Notes under the pieces: generated by a model
What the model was told of the DNA's origin: nothing
What the model saw: only the letters and a program-made list of their open reading frames with translations
Databases searched by the model: none
Made by a program: the position numbers and the translations under genes
From: Nitrospinaceae bacterium UBA3496
Lineage (GTDB): Bacteria; UBA8248
Assembly: GCA_002377645.1 (NCBI GenBank)
Contig: DFQF01000091.1
Span: 1 to 5,111 of the forward strand
DNA length: 5,111 bases
Reading direction: 5' to 3'
In this document: positions 1-5,111 of the stretch, piece after piece
How the letters are laid out: each line of letters starts with the position of its first letter
Position numbering within the stretch: the stretch's first letter is position 1

Positions 1-707
1 AAACAGTGTATTACCCCACCAACTTTACTTGCTTTCTCTTCTGATAAAATTTTATAAACGTCATCAAAAGCACTACGACAGTGAACTATGATTGGCATTT
101 CAGATTTTATAGCCATCTTAATTTGTTCACGAAACCAAAATTTTTGAGCCTTAACTGGAGAGTTATTTCGATAATAATCAAGACCAATCTCACCAACAGC
201 GACAACATTAGGATCATCTACGAATTTTCTTATCTTTTTCAATATCCCATGATTTAATTTTTTAACATCATGGGGATGGATTCCGACTGCAGCATGAACA
301 TTGGAGTTGGACCTTGCAATCTTGATTGTTCTAACACAAGATTCATAGTCAGATCCTATACCTATTACTTGGGATACTCCTGCATCGTTTGCTCTCTTAA
401 TAACATCTTTTCTATCTTTTCTATAAATCGGATCTGCTAAATGAGCATGAGAGTCTACAAAAACTAAACCATGTGATTCATTAACTGTATTTGGTATTTT
501 GGTATTTTCTTTGATTGTTTTATTTATATCTATATTCTGTGGAAAATTAGATTTCTTTTTATTGGCATTCCATTTACTCTTCCAATTAGATGCTCTGCCC
601 CTCACAGATTTCTTGAAAACTTCCTTCTCATTATCTTTCGGAGAAAAATCTTCAGAAGAGTGCTTAGAATTATTTTTTTTAGAACCAGATATGGAAGATT
701 CATCCAT
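1..707 (-). CDS. tatD: TatD-family metal-dependent hydrolase, 3' end cut by window edge, with ~80-residue N-terminal extension
   Basis: TatD proteins are cytoplasmic TIM-barrel metallohydrolases, mostly described as Mg-dependent 3'-5' exonucleases. Some family members act on D-aminoacyl-tRNA (Dtd3 of Synechocystis). From ATG at 707 the frame stays open for 235 codons to the window edge. Visible metal-site motifs are DSHAHL (85-90; H87, H89), GIHPHD (142-147), GEIGLDYY (172-179; E173), VHCR (208-211; H209) and VIHC (232-235; H234). The last ligand, an Asp in the ETD-type motif, and about 100 further residues lie outside the window. The barrel starts near residue 82, where most family members start within a few residues of the first motif. 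Residues 1-81 are extra, low-complexity and rich in Ser, Asn and Lys. No ATG lies between codon 1 and the barrel; the only other usual start is GTG at codon 35 (605-603). A GGAG at 724-721 lies 13 bases before the ATG, rather far. The gene follows metG after 22 bases. Family is certain; substrate is not. Confidence 0.93.
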   Translation of the reverse strand, partial: MDESSISGSKKNNSKHSSEDFSPKDNEKEVFKKSVRGRASNWKSKWNANKKKSNFPQNIDINKTIKENTKIPNTVNESHGLVFVDSHAHLADPIYRKDRKDVIKRANDAGVSQVIGIGSDYESCVRTIKIARSNSNVHAAVGIHPHDVKKLNHGILKKIRKFVDDPNVVAVGEIGLDYYRNNSPVKAQKFWFREQIKMAIKSEMPIIVHCRSAFDDVYKILSEEKASKVGGVIHC

Positions 708-720
708 TTTTATCTTTTGA

Positions 721-724
721 CTCC
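721..724 (-). promoter_or_regulatory. Possible ribosome binding site of tatD (GGAG)
   Basis: A minus-strand GGAG lies 13 bases before the ATG at 707, in the 22-base gap after the metG stop. The spacing is longer than usual, but no better site precedes this ATG. It supports translation of the N-terminal extension. Confidence 0.45.
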
Positions 725-729
725 ATTTC

Positions 730-2334
730 TTATGTTGATTCATCAGAAATACGTTCTGCAACACGATTCAAAATAGAATTTTGTTGATCCTCTTCAATTT
801 TAGGGAAAAGTGGAGATCCAAGATCTATTGTGAATTTTGTGGGCAACTCGTAAAAATTCATTAAGTCTTCAAAACAAGAATTATTCCAATCAGTATCTAG
901 ACCAATTTGTTTAGCAATTTCCTTACTTGTATCGGGCATAATAGGAACTAACATCCCAGCTACGATTCTAATTAAACCAACCGAATGATATAAAACGAAA
1001 TTCAAATCATCAAATTTCTCTTCTTTGGCTAGAGTCCAAGGGGCCATCTTATCTATATATTTATTGCCAAGTGAAATAATTCGCCAAATATCTTTTATTG
1101 ATTCTTGAAAGTTTGTCTCTAACATATTTTTTTCATAACTTGAAGACAAAACTCTAACTTCTTGAGTCAATTTTTTCCCTTCTTCATCATCAATTGAAAA
1201 ATCCATGTTAATTTCATTTTTTAAATATTTCTTGATCATATTTAATACTCTATTAAGTAAATTTCCTAAATCATTTGCCAAATCTGCATTAATTCTTTCA
1301 ATTAAATTTTTATGAGAAAAATCACCATCGAGACCAAAAGGAATTTCTCTCAGCAAAAAATATCTAATTGCATCGATACTATACTCTTCTAACAACCAAT
1401 TAGGATCTACAGCATTTCCAAGACTTTTAGACATTTTTTGTCCTTCAACAGTCCACCATCCATGACTAAAAACCTGTTTAGGGAGGGGCAATTTCGCTGA
1501 AAGTAAGAATGCCGGCCAGAACACTGCGTGGAAACGAAGGATATCCTTCCCTATGAAATGCTGATTAGCTGGCCATGGATTTGAACTTGATACTCCCTTT
1601 TCTCCAAATCCAGGAGCTGTAATATAGTTACTTAGAGCATCAAACCAAACATATATAATATGTTCTTCGTCTCCAGGAACAGGAATGCCCCATTTAAAAC
1701 TAGTCCTAGAAACAGATAAATCTTTGAGACCAGATTCAACAAATTTTAGAACTTCATTTCTTCTGGAAACGGGCTTAATGAAATCTGGATTTTGTTGATA
1801 GAATTCTAATAGACGATCTTGAAATTTAGACAGACGAAAGAAATAACTCGGTTCCTCTATCCACTCAACTTCTGCACCACTAGGAGCAATCTTTTTCCCA
1901 TCAGCATTTTCCTGCAATTCAGAATCATTGTAATAAGCTTCATCTCTAACTGCATACCATCCACTGTACGTTCCTAGATAAAGATCTCCAGAATCTTTAA
2001 CTCTACGCCATATTTCCTGTACACCAGATATATGCCTCTTCTCAGTTGTACGAATATAATCATCATATTGGATATTAAATTTATTCCAAAGATCCTTGAA
2101 TTTCACGCTATTTTGATTGCAAAGGGTAAGAACATCCAAATTAAATTCTTTCGCTGCTTGTTCTAGTTTTTGCCCATGCTCATCAGTTCCAGTTAAAAAA
2201 TATACTTTATCCCCTCTGAGCCGGTGGAATCGTGCTTTTGAATCGCTTGCAACGGTAGTGTAAAGATGACCCAAATGAGGTTTGTCATTTACATAGTAAA
2301 TAGGAGTAGTTATATAGAAAGACTTTTCAGGCAT
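730..2334 (-). CDS. metG: Methionyl-tRNA synthetase (class I), cysteine-poor short form
   Basis: Charges tRNA-Met and initiator tRNA with methionine using ATP, in the cytoplasm. The 534-residue protein begins with the class I nucleotide fold: FYITTPIYYVN (6-16), HLGH signature (20-23) and TGTDEHGQK (48-56). The connective peptide follows, with GWYAVRDEAYY (125-135) and SYFFRLSKFQ (163-172). Then come RRNEVLKFVESGLKDLSVSR (191-210) and YVWFDAL (228-234), and the KMSKS loop is intact at 300-304. The C-terminal half is the helical anticodon-binding domain, with the family's PIMPDT at 464-469. The only cysteines are C72 and C487, so the connective peptide has no Cys4 zinc knuckle. There is no C-terminal EMAP-like tRNA-binding domain, so it resembles the roughly 500-570 residue forms rather than the E. 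coli form. Start is ATG; the only purine-rich site (AGGA, 2352-2349) lies 14 bases upstream, so initiation may depend on coupling to ricT, 27 bases before it. Confidence 0.97.
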   Translation of the reverse strand: MPEKSFYITTPIYYVNDKPHLGHLYTTVASDSKARFHRLRGDKVYFLTGTDEHGQKLEQAAKEFNLDVLTLCNQNSVKFKDLWNKFNIQYDDYIRTTEKRHISGVQEIWRRVKDSGDLYLGTYSGWYAVRDEAYYNDSELQENADGKKIAPSGAEVEWIEEPSYFFRLSKFQDRLLEFYQQNPDFIKPVSRRNEVLKFVESGLKDLSVSRTSFKWGIPVPGDEEHIIYVWFDALSNYITAPGFGEKGVSSSNPWPANQHFIGKDILRFHAVFWPAFLLSAKLPLPKQVFSHGWWTVEGQKMSKSLGNAVDPNWLLEEYSIDAIRYFLLREIPFGLDGDFSHKNLIERINADLANDLGNLLNRVLNMIKKYLKNEINMDFSIDDEEGKKLTQEVRVLSSSYEKNMLETNFQESIKDIWRIISLGNKYIDKMAPWTLAKEEKFDDLNFVLYHSVGLIRIVAGMLVPIMPDTSKEIAKQIGLDTDWNNSCFEDLMNFYELPTKFTIDLGSPLFPKIEEDQQNSILNRVAERISDEST

Positions 2335-2361
2335 TAAATAATTTTAAATCCTATTTAGAAT

Positions 2362-3255
2362 CTATAGACGATCTGTCAGAGAAAAATCTTTTACCGTAAA
2401 TTGTCCCGTTTGCATCCGTTCTAAATTATCAGCATGAACTTTAATTCTATCCCCATCTTCTAAAAGGATCGTCACTTCCTCTTTTAGAACATCTTGTTGA
2501 ACTACTGTAGCTCCGCAATTACAACCCCCTACCTTCTTTTTACAGGCAGGCAACCGTTTTTTTGATGAGAGATAATGCGAGTGTTCAAAACGAAGACAAC
2601 ACTTTAATCGACCACATCCGCCGGATAATTTTGTTGGATTTAAACTAAGGTTTTGGTCTTTAGCCATCTTGACTGTCACCGGATCGAACGATTTCAAAAA
2701 GGAACTACAACAATAAGTCCGACCGCAATCACCACATCCACCCAACATTGCAGCTTCATCCCTTATTCCAACTTGTCTCATTTCAACCCTTACAGAAAGA
2801 GCATCAGAAAGGGCGCGAACTAATTTCCTGAAATCAACTCTACCGGGAGAGGAAAAGAAAAATGTAACCTTATGACGTGAAAAAGCATAATAAGAACTGA
2901 TTAGTTGCATAGGGACTTTGAATTCTTTGATTTTTCTTTTAGTAAATTCTAAAGCTTTAGATTCCAGCTTTTCTATCTCTGAAATTTTTTGTAAATCTTC
3001 AGAATTTGCTTGCTCAACGACTTCAGGAAGATCATCCGGACAATATTTTGATTCCAAAAATCTTGGATTATCAGAAACAGTCCCAATATCTGTTTCTCCT
3101 GATTTAGAACAAATTTTTACTTTGTCCCCGACTCTAAGAGTAATAGAACCGACTCTATGTATAACAGACTTTGCAGAACTACGAGTTCTAATACCAACAA
3201 CCTTAATTCTGTTATTGGATTCAGTTTTTTTAAGATTTTCCTCTTCTCTATTCAT
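2362..3255 (-). CDS. ricT: RicT/YaaT-family PSP1-domain protein, cysteine-rich
   Basis: In Bacillus subtilis RicT (YaaT) joins RicA and RicF in a complex carrying [4Fe-4S] clusters, which stimulates RNase Y-dependent mRNA maturation and affects sporulation and competence. Its role outside Firmicutes is poorly known. The 297-residue protein carries the family core: VRVEMRQVGIRDEAAMLGG (155-173), CGRTYCCSSF (177-186), FDPVTVKMAKDQNLSLNPTK (190-209) and GCGRLKCCLRFE (213-224). Core cysteines are C177, C182, C183, C214, C219 and C220. Extra cysteines are C174 in the first motif, a C-x6-C-x-C group (C238, C245, C247) and C49 and C72 in the N-terminal part. The acidic-basic stretch at about 84-113 looks helical. 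The N-terminal segment (about 17-62) includes a short beta-rich stretch with VGDKVKI. Start is ATG with AGGA 7 bases upstream. It lies 19 bases after holB, as in the B. subtilis holB-ricT order. Family assignment is firm; function here is inferred. Confidence 0.93.
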   Translation of the reverse strand: MNREEENLKKTESNNRIKVVGIRTRSSAKSVIHRVGSITLRVGDKVKICSKSGETDIGTVSDNPRFLESKYCPDDLPEVVEQANSEDLQKISEIEKLESKALEFTKRKIKEFKVPMQLISSYYAFSRHKVTFFFSSPGRVDFRKLVRALSDALSVRVEMRQVGIRDEAAMLGGCGDCGRTYCCSSFLKSFDPVTVKMAKDQNLSLNPTKLSGGCGRLKCCLRFEHSHYLSSKKRLPACKKKVGGCNCGATVVQQDVLKEEVTILLEDGDRIKVHADNLERMQTGQFTVKDFSLTDRL

Positions 3256-3262
3256 AAATCTT

Positions 3263-3266
3263 TCCT
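3263..3266 (-). promoter_or_regulatory. Ribosome binding site of ricT (AGGA)
   Basis: The minus-strand AGGAAAG has its AGGA core 7 bases before the ATG at 3255, within the 19-base holB-ricT gap. It is among the best-placed Shine-Dalgarno sites in the window, suggesting ricT is initiated independently rather than only by coupling to holB. Confidence 0.7.
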
Positions 3267-3274
3267 AAAAGAAA

Positions 3275-4294
3275 TTATCTTTCCACCAAAAGAGAACGAA
3301 TTGAATGAACTAAACTTTCAAGAGTTAAAGTTGGATTCGTATTCAAATCTTGTAACCCTTTAATAGATTTCTCCAATATGAAAAAAGCATTTGCTAATTT
3401 AACTTGGTCCCAATTAGATGAGATTTCTCTCAAATACTCTTCTATATCAACATTCCACAAAAAATCTTCAGCCCTTAACTGTAAAGCTAACACATCCCGA
3501 AGTAGAGAACGAACGGAAATCAGAAAACTAATCGCATTATCTCTCTGTGTTTTAGAATTATCAAATTTAAGTGTTGTAAAATTCATCAACTTAATCGGAT
3601 CTACCTGATCCGAGGGTCTCAATGCTTCTTTTAAAAAATTAAAAGATTGATCCCTACACTTCTCTGCAACTTCAATCTGATCAACAGAAATTGATTCTAT
3701 ATTTGAGAAATTAAGTGAAACTAATTTATCAATATTCTCCTCTTTACCCTCATAATTTTCACTAAGTCTCTCTTTTATCATATCTCTAGTTAAAGGATGA
3801 AACCTAACCTTCCTACAGCGAGAAAAAATTGTAATTGGAATTGAGTATAAATTTGATGTGATAAAAATAAAAAATGTATTTGGAGGAGGCTCCTCTATGA
3901 CCTTTAATAGAGCATTGAAAGAGGATAAAGTTATATTTTCGGCTCCATGAAAAACAAAAACCTTGCAAATTCCTTCATTAGCTTTCTGATAAACTCGGGG
4001 AAGGATTTCTTGGCGAATTGTTTCTATTCTTCCTCTTTTTTTATCATCATGTAAAGAAATTCTAAAAAAATCTAGATGAGTACCTAAATTGAATTTTTTA
4101 CAACTCAAGCAATTTTCACAAGGGGGATCAGATAATTCACATAATTTTTTTTTCGAAAAAAACAGAGCCGTTTCTAATTTTCCTGCGCCAGAAGGTCCAT
4201 GAAAGAGATAAACTTTAGCAAATTGCCTATTAGAAAAATCTTTATACAACTGATCATGCGCAGTTTTCTGAGTAATTGAAAATTTTAAAACCAT
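3275..4294 (-). CDS. holB: DNA polymerase III clamp-loader subunit delta prime
   Basis: Delta prime is the stator of the bacterial clamp loader (with DnaX and HolA), which places the beta sliding clamp on primed DNA. The 339-residue protein has the AAA+ layout of the family. A P-loop-like GPSGAGK (33-39) is followed by Leu rather than Ser/Thr. A zinc module follows with C52, C59, C62 and C65 (C-x6-C-x2-C-x2-C). The Walker B position reads KVFVFHGAEN (111-120), without the acidic pair of an active ATPase. NALLKVIEEPP (127-137), the sensor 1-like FIFITSN (142-148) and the SRC motif (S158, R159, C160; the arginine finger for the neighbouring DnaX) are present. The decayed Walker motifs with intact SRC argue for delta prime rather than DnaX. 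The C-terminal part (about 240-339) is helical, as expected for the collar. The start overlaps the tmk stop by 10 bases, implying translational coupling; upstream there is only a weak GAAAG (4306-4302). Confidence 0.93.
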   Translation of the reverse strand: MVLKFSITQKTAHDQLYKDFSNRQFAKVYLFHGPSGAGKLETALFFSKKKLCELSDPPCENCLSCKKFNLGTHLDFFRISLHDDKKRGRIETIRQEILPRVYQKANEGICKVFVFHGAENITLSSFNALLKVIEEPPPNTFFIFITSNLYSIPITIFSRCRKVRFHPLTRDMIKERLSENYEGKEENIDKLVSLNFSNIESISVDQIEVAEKCRDQSFNFLKEALRPSDQVDPIKLMNFTTLKFDNSKTQRDNAISFLISVRSLLRDVLALQLRAEDFLWNVDIEEYLREISSNWDQVKLANAFFILEKSIKGLQDLNTNPTLTLESLVHSIRSLLVER

Positions 4295-4920
4295 CTGAAA
4301 ACTTTCGATACGATTTTCGAAATTTCTTCATGAATAGTTTCTATATCTTTACCCTCTGTTATTAAATTAAAACGTCCTGTATTTTCGCTAGCTATTTTTA
4401 AGAAACCATTTTTTACTTTTTCATGAAATTCTAAGTCTTCTTTTTCTAATCTATCTGCCAAACTGTTAGAATTAGCCCGTTTCAAACCTTCTGATACTGG
4501 AATCTGCAACAAGAAAGTTAAATCAGGCTCTAAACCACAACTTGCAAACTTATTAATCTTCTCAACAAGCTCAAAATCAAGACCTCGTCCATATACTTGA
4601 TATGCAGTGGTAGAATCAAAAAAACGATCACATAGTACATTGGTTCCTTTTTCCAAAGCAGGAATGATTACTTCTTTTACATGCTGGATTCTATCCGCTT
4701 CATACAAAAGTAACTCTGTTCCAATATCAATACTATCCTTTTCAGAAAACAATAATATATCTCTTAGTCCCTTTCCTAAATTTGTTCCTCCAGGTTCTCT
4801 AGTAGCTAAAACTGGTATTCCCGCAGATTTCATTTTTGAATACAAGAGTTCTAATTGTGTAGTTTTGCCACAACCTTCAACTCCTTCAAAAGTTAAAAAA
4901 ACACCCATTTTTTTATTCAA
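4285..4920 (-). CDS. tmk: Thymidylate (dTMP) kinase, TTG start
   Basis: Phosphorylates dTMP to dTDP with ATP, the step feeding dTTP synthesis, in the cytoplasm. The 211-residue length is normal for bacterial Tmk. Motifs in order are the P-loop FEGVEGCGKTTQ (11-22; K19, T20), REPGGT (41-46), the DR(Y/F) motif as CDRFFDSTTAYQ (97-108; D98, R99), YGRGLD (110-115) and the LID region with R148 and DRLEKEDLEFHEKV (156-169). The P-loop lacks Arg and the LID carries it, as in the E. coli-like type. The first codon is TTG at 4920-4918. It is favoured because AGAGG (4932-4928) sits 7 bases before it, whereas the alternative ATG at 4908-4906 (residue 5) would be 19 bases from that site and has only A-rich sequence just upstream. 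This is the first recognisable gene of the minus-strand cluster and overlaps holB by 10 bases. Confidence 0.96.
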   Translation of the reverse strand: MNKKMGVFLTFEGVEGCGKTTQLELLYSKMKSAGIPVLATREPGGTNLGKGLRDILLFSEKDSIDIGTELLLYEADRIQHVKEVIIPALEKGTNVLCDRFFDSTTAYQVYGRGLDFELVEKINKFASCGLEPDLTFLLQIPVSEGLKRANSNSLADRLEKEDLEFHEKVKNGFLKIASENTGRFNLITEGKDIETIHEEISKIVSKVFRWF

Positions 4921-4927
4921 TTAAAAA

Positions 4928-4932
4928 CCTCT
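4928..4932 (-). promoter_or_regulatory. Ribosome binding site of tmk (AGAGG)
   Basis: On the minus strand AGAGG lies 7 bases before TTG at 4920 and 19 bases before the in-frame ATG at 4908. The spacing decides for the TTG start. Confidence 0.7.
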
Positions 4933-5052
4933 TAATTTTGAAGAAAATATCTACGATTAGTGAATCATAGAATTTCATAAATCTAAACTAATAAAACAAC
5001 TAAAACATAAACAAAAAACGATTACTTGACATAAAGATACAGTCGACCTATC
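4933..5052. other. AT-rich non-coding leader upstream of tmk
   Basis: This stretch before the tmk ribosome binding site has no open frame of note, no tRNA and no GC-rich hairpin with a T-run. It contains the candidate tmk -10 element at 4964-4969 and part of the plus-strand promoter candidate. It is the only sizeable non-coding space in the window, so the promoter of the five-gene cluster, if not further upstream, should be here. Confidence 0.5.
4964..4969 (-). promoter_or_regulatory. Candidate -10 element upstream of tmk (TATGAT)
   Basis: The minus strand reads TATGAT, five of six matches to TATAAT, 43 bases before the tmk TTG, which would give a leader of roughly 35-40 bases. No good -35 element stands 16-18 bases upstream (only TTAGTT-like sequence), and no extended -10 TG is present. 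In such AT-rich sequence a chance match is likely, so this is a weak call. Confidence 0.25.
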
Positions 5053-5054
5053 TT
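5026..5054 (+). promoter_or_regulatory. Sigma-70-like promoter candidate on the plus strand, pointing out of the window
   Basis: A perfect TTGACA (5026-5031) is followed after exactly 17 bases by TATCTT (5049-5054), four of six matches to the -10 consensus. AAGGA follows at 5063-5067. If real, it would drive a gene on the plus strand, divergent from tmk, beginning at or beyond the right edge. No ATG, GTG or TTG start with a useful open frame occurs between 5055 and 5111, so no gene can be shown. Confidence 0.4.
5034..5054. repeat. Inverted repeat AAGATA-N9-TATCTT with central GTCGAC palindrome
   Basis: AAGATA (5034-5039) and TATCTT (5049-5054) are perfect 6-base inverted copies separated by 9 bases that contain the palindrome GTCGAC (5042-5047). 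The two symmetries are centred within half a base of each other. The element overlaps the spacer and -10 of the plus-strand promoter candidate, where a repressor operator could lie. It is not followed by a T-run on either strand, so it does not look like a terminator. Confidence 0.4.
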
Positions 5055-5109
5055 AATATTTTAAGGAACTCATTCCAAGAATAAATTTAGCAAATGATTT
5101 AAATTTTAA
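5053..5109 (-). CDS. Possible C-terminal tail of an upstream minus-strand gene
   Basis: One minus-strand frame is open from the window edge for 18 codons and ends in TAA at 5055-5053, reading LKFKSFAKFILGMSSLKY. The other two minus frames stop within a few codons of the edge. The peptide is not recognisable and too short to judge; in AT-rich DNA an open run this short may be chance. If real, the upstream gene ends about 130 bases before tmk, and its stop overlaps the inverted repeat. Confidence 0.2.
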   Translation of the reverse strand, partial: LKFKSFAKFILGMSSLKY

Positions 5110-5111
5110 TC

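Noticed and set aside
499..720. Plus-strand open frame of 73 codons, Phe/Leu-rich and membrane-protein-like
   Set aside because: It is the complement of the Lys/Glu/Ser-rich TatD extension, which automatically yields Phe/Leu-rich antisense sequence. The minus frame continues directly into conserved TatD motifs, so that strand is preferred.
2918..3268. Plus-strand open frame of 116 codons opposite ricT
   Set aside because: It lies wholly antisense to the strongly supported ricT coding frame, its product is a Ser/Leu/Phe-rich composition typical of shadow frames, and no family motif is seen.
3157..3608. Two short plus-strand frames (68 and 76 codons) opposite ricT and holB
   Set aside because: Antisense shadows of well-supported genes; no motif.
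4906..4908. ATG as the tmk start
   Set aside because: It would shorten Tmk by only four residues, but the AGAGG site is 19 bases away; the TTG 12 bases upstream has correct spacing. It remains a possible secondary start.
4607..4924. Plus-strand open frame of 105 codons opposite tmk
   Set aside because: Antisense to conserved tmk motifs including the P-loop; no recognisable domain.
5064..5076. GGAA-CTCA-TTCC hairpin as a terminator
   Set aside because: Only four base pairs in the stem and no T-run following on either strand.

Overview
The window is an AT-rich bacterial segment (by eye about one third G+C, not computed). It carries five closely packed genes, all on the minus strand. In transcription order, from high to low coordinates, they are tmk (thymidylate kinase), holB (DNA polymerase III clamp-loader delta prime), ricT (PSP1/YaaT-family iron-sulfur protein), metG (methionyl-tRNA synthetase) and tatD (TatD-family metal-dependent hydrolase, cut by the left window edge). 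The junctions are a 10-base overlap followed by gaps of 19, 27 and 22 bases, with no terminator between genes, so this looks like one transcription unit.

Region by region: 1-707 is tatD, lacking its C-terminal third, with a long charged N-terminal extension. 730-2334 is metG, 2362-3255 ricT, 3275-4294 holB and 4285-4920 tmk with a TTG start. 4921-5111 is the only non-coding stretch. It holds the tmk ribosome binding site, a weak candidate minus-strand promoter, a better plus-strand promoter-like element with an inverted repeat, and perhaps the last codons of an upstream minus-strand gene.

The order tmk-holB-ricT-metG-tatD is a known bacterial cluster. Bacillus subtilis has the same genes in the same order, with yaaQ, yaaR, yabA and others interspersed, and many Proteobacteria and deltaproteobacteria-like groups have shorter versions. 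The cluster serves DNA replication (dTTP supply and clamp loading), RNA processing or Fe-S chemistry (RicT) and translation (MetRS). TatD is a nuclease or hydrolase that recurrently sits beside metG.

The organism cannot be fixed from the window. The MetRS is a cysteine-poor, short form that resembles, from memory, alphaproteobacterial MetRS, whereas an adjacent ricT is more typical of Firmicutes and deltaproteobacteria-like lineages. A low-G+C, compact, possibly uncultured Gram-negative bacterium is the best guess.

No mobile element, CRISPR array, tRNA or rRNA is visible. This is mostly a housekeeping region. The points most worth a second look are the TatD N-terminal extension, the extra cysteines in RicT and the regulatory-looking stretch at 5026-5067.
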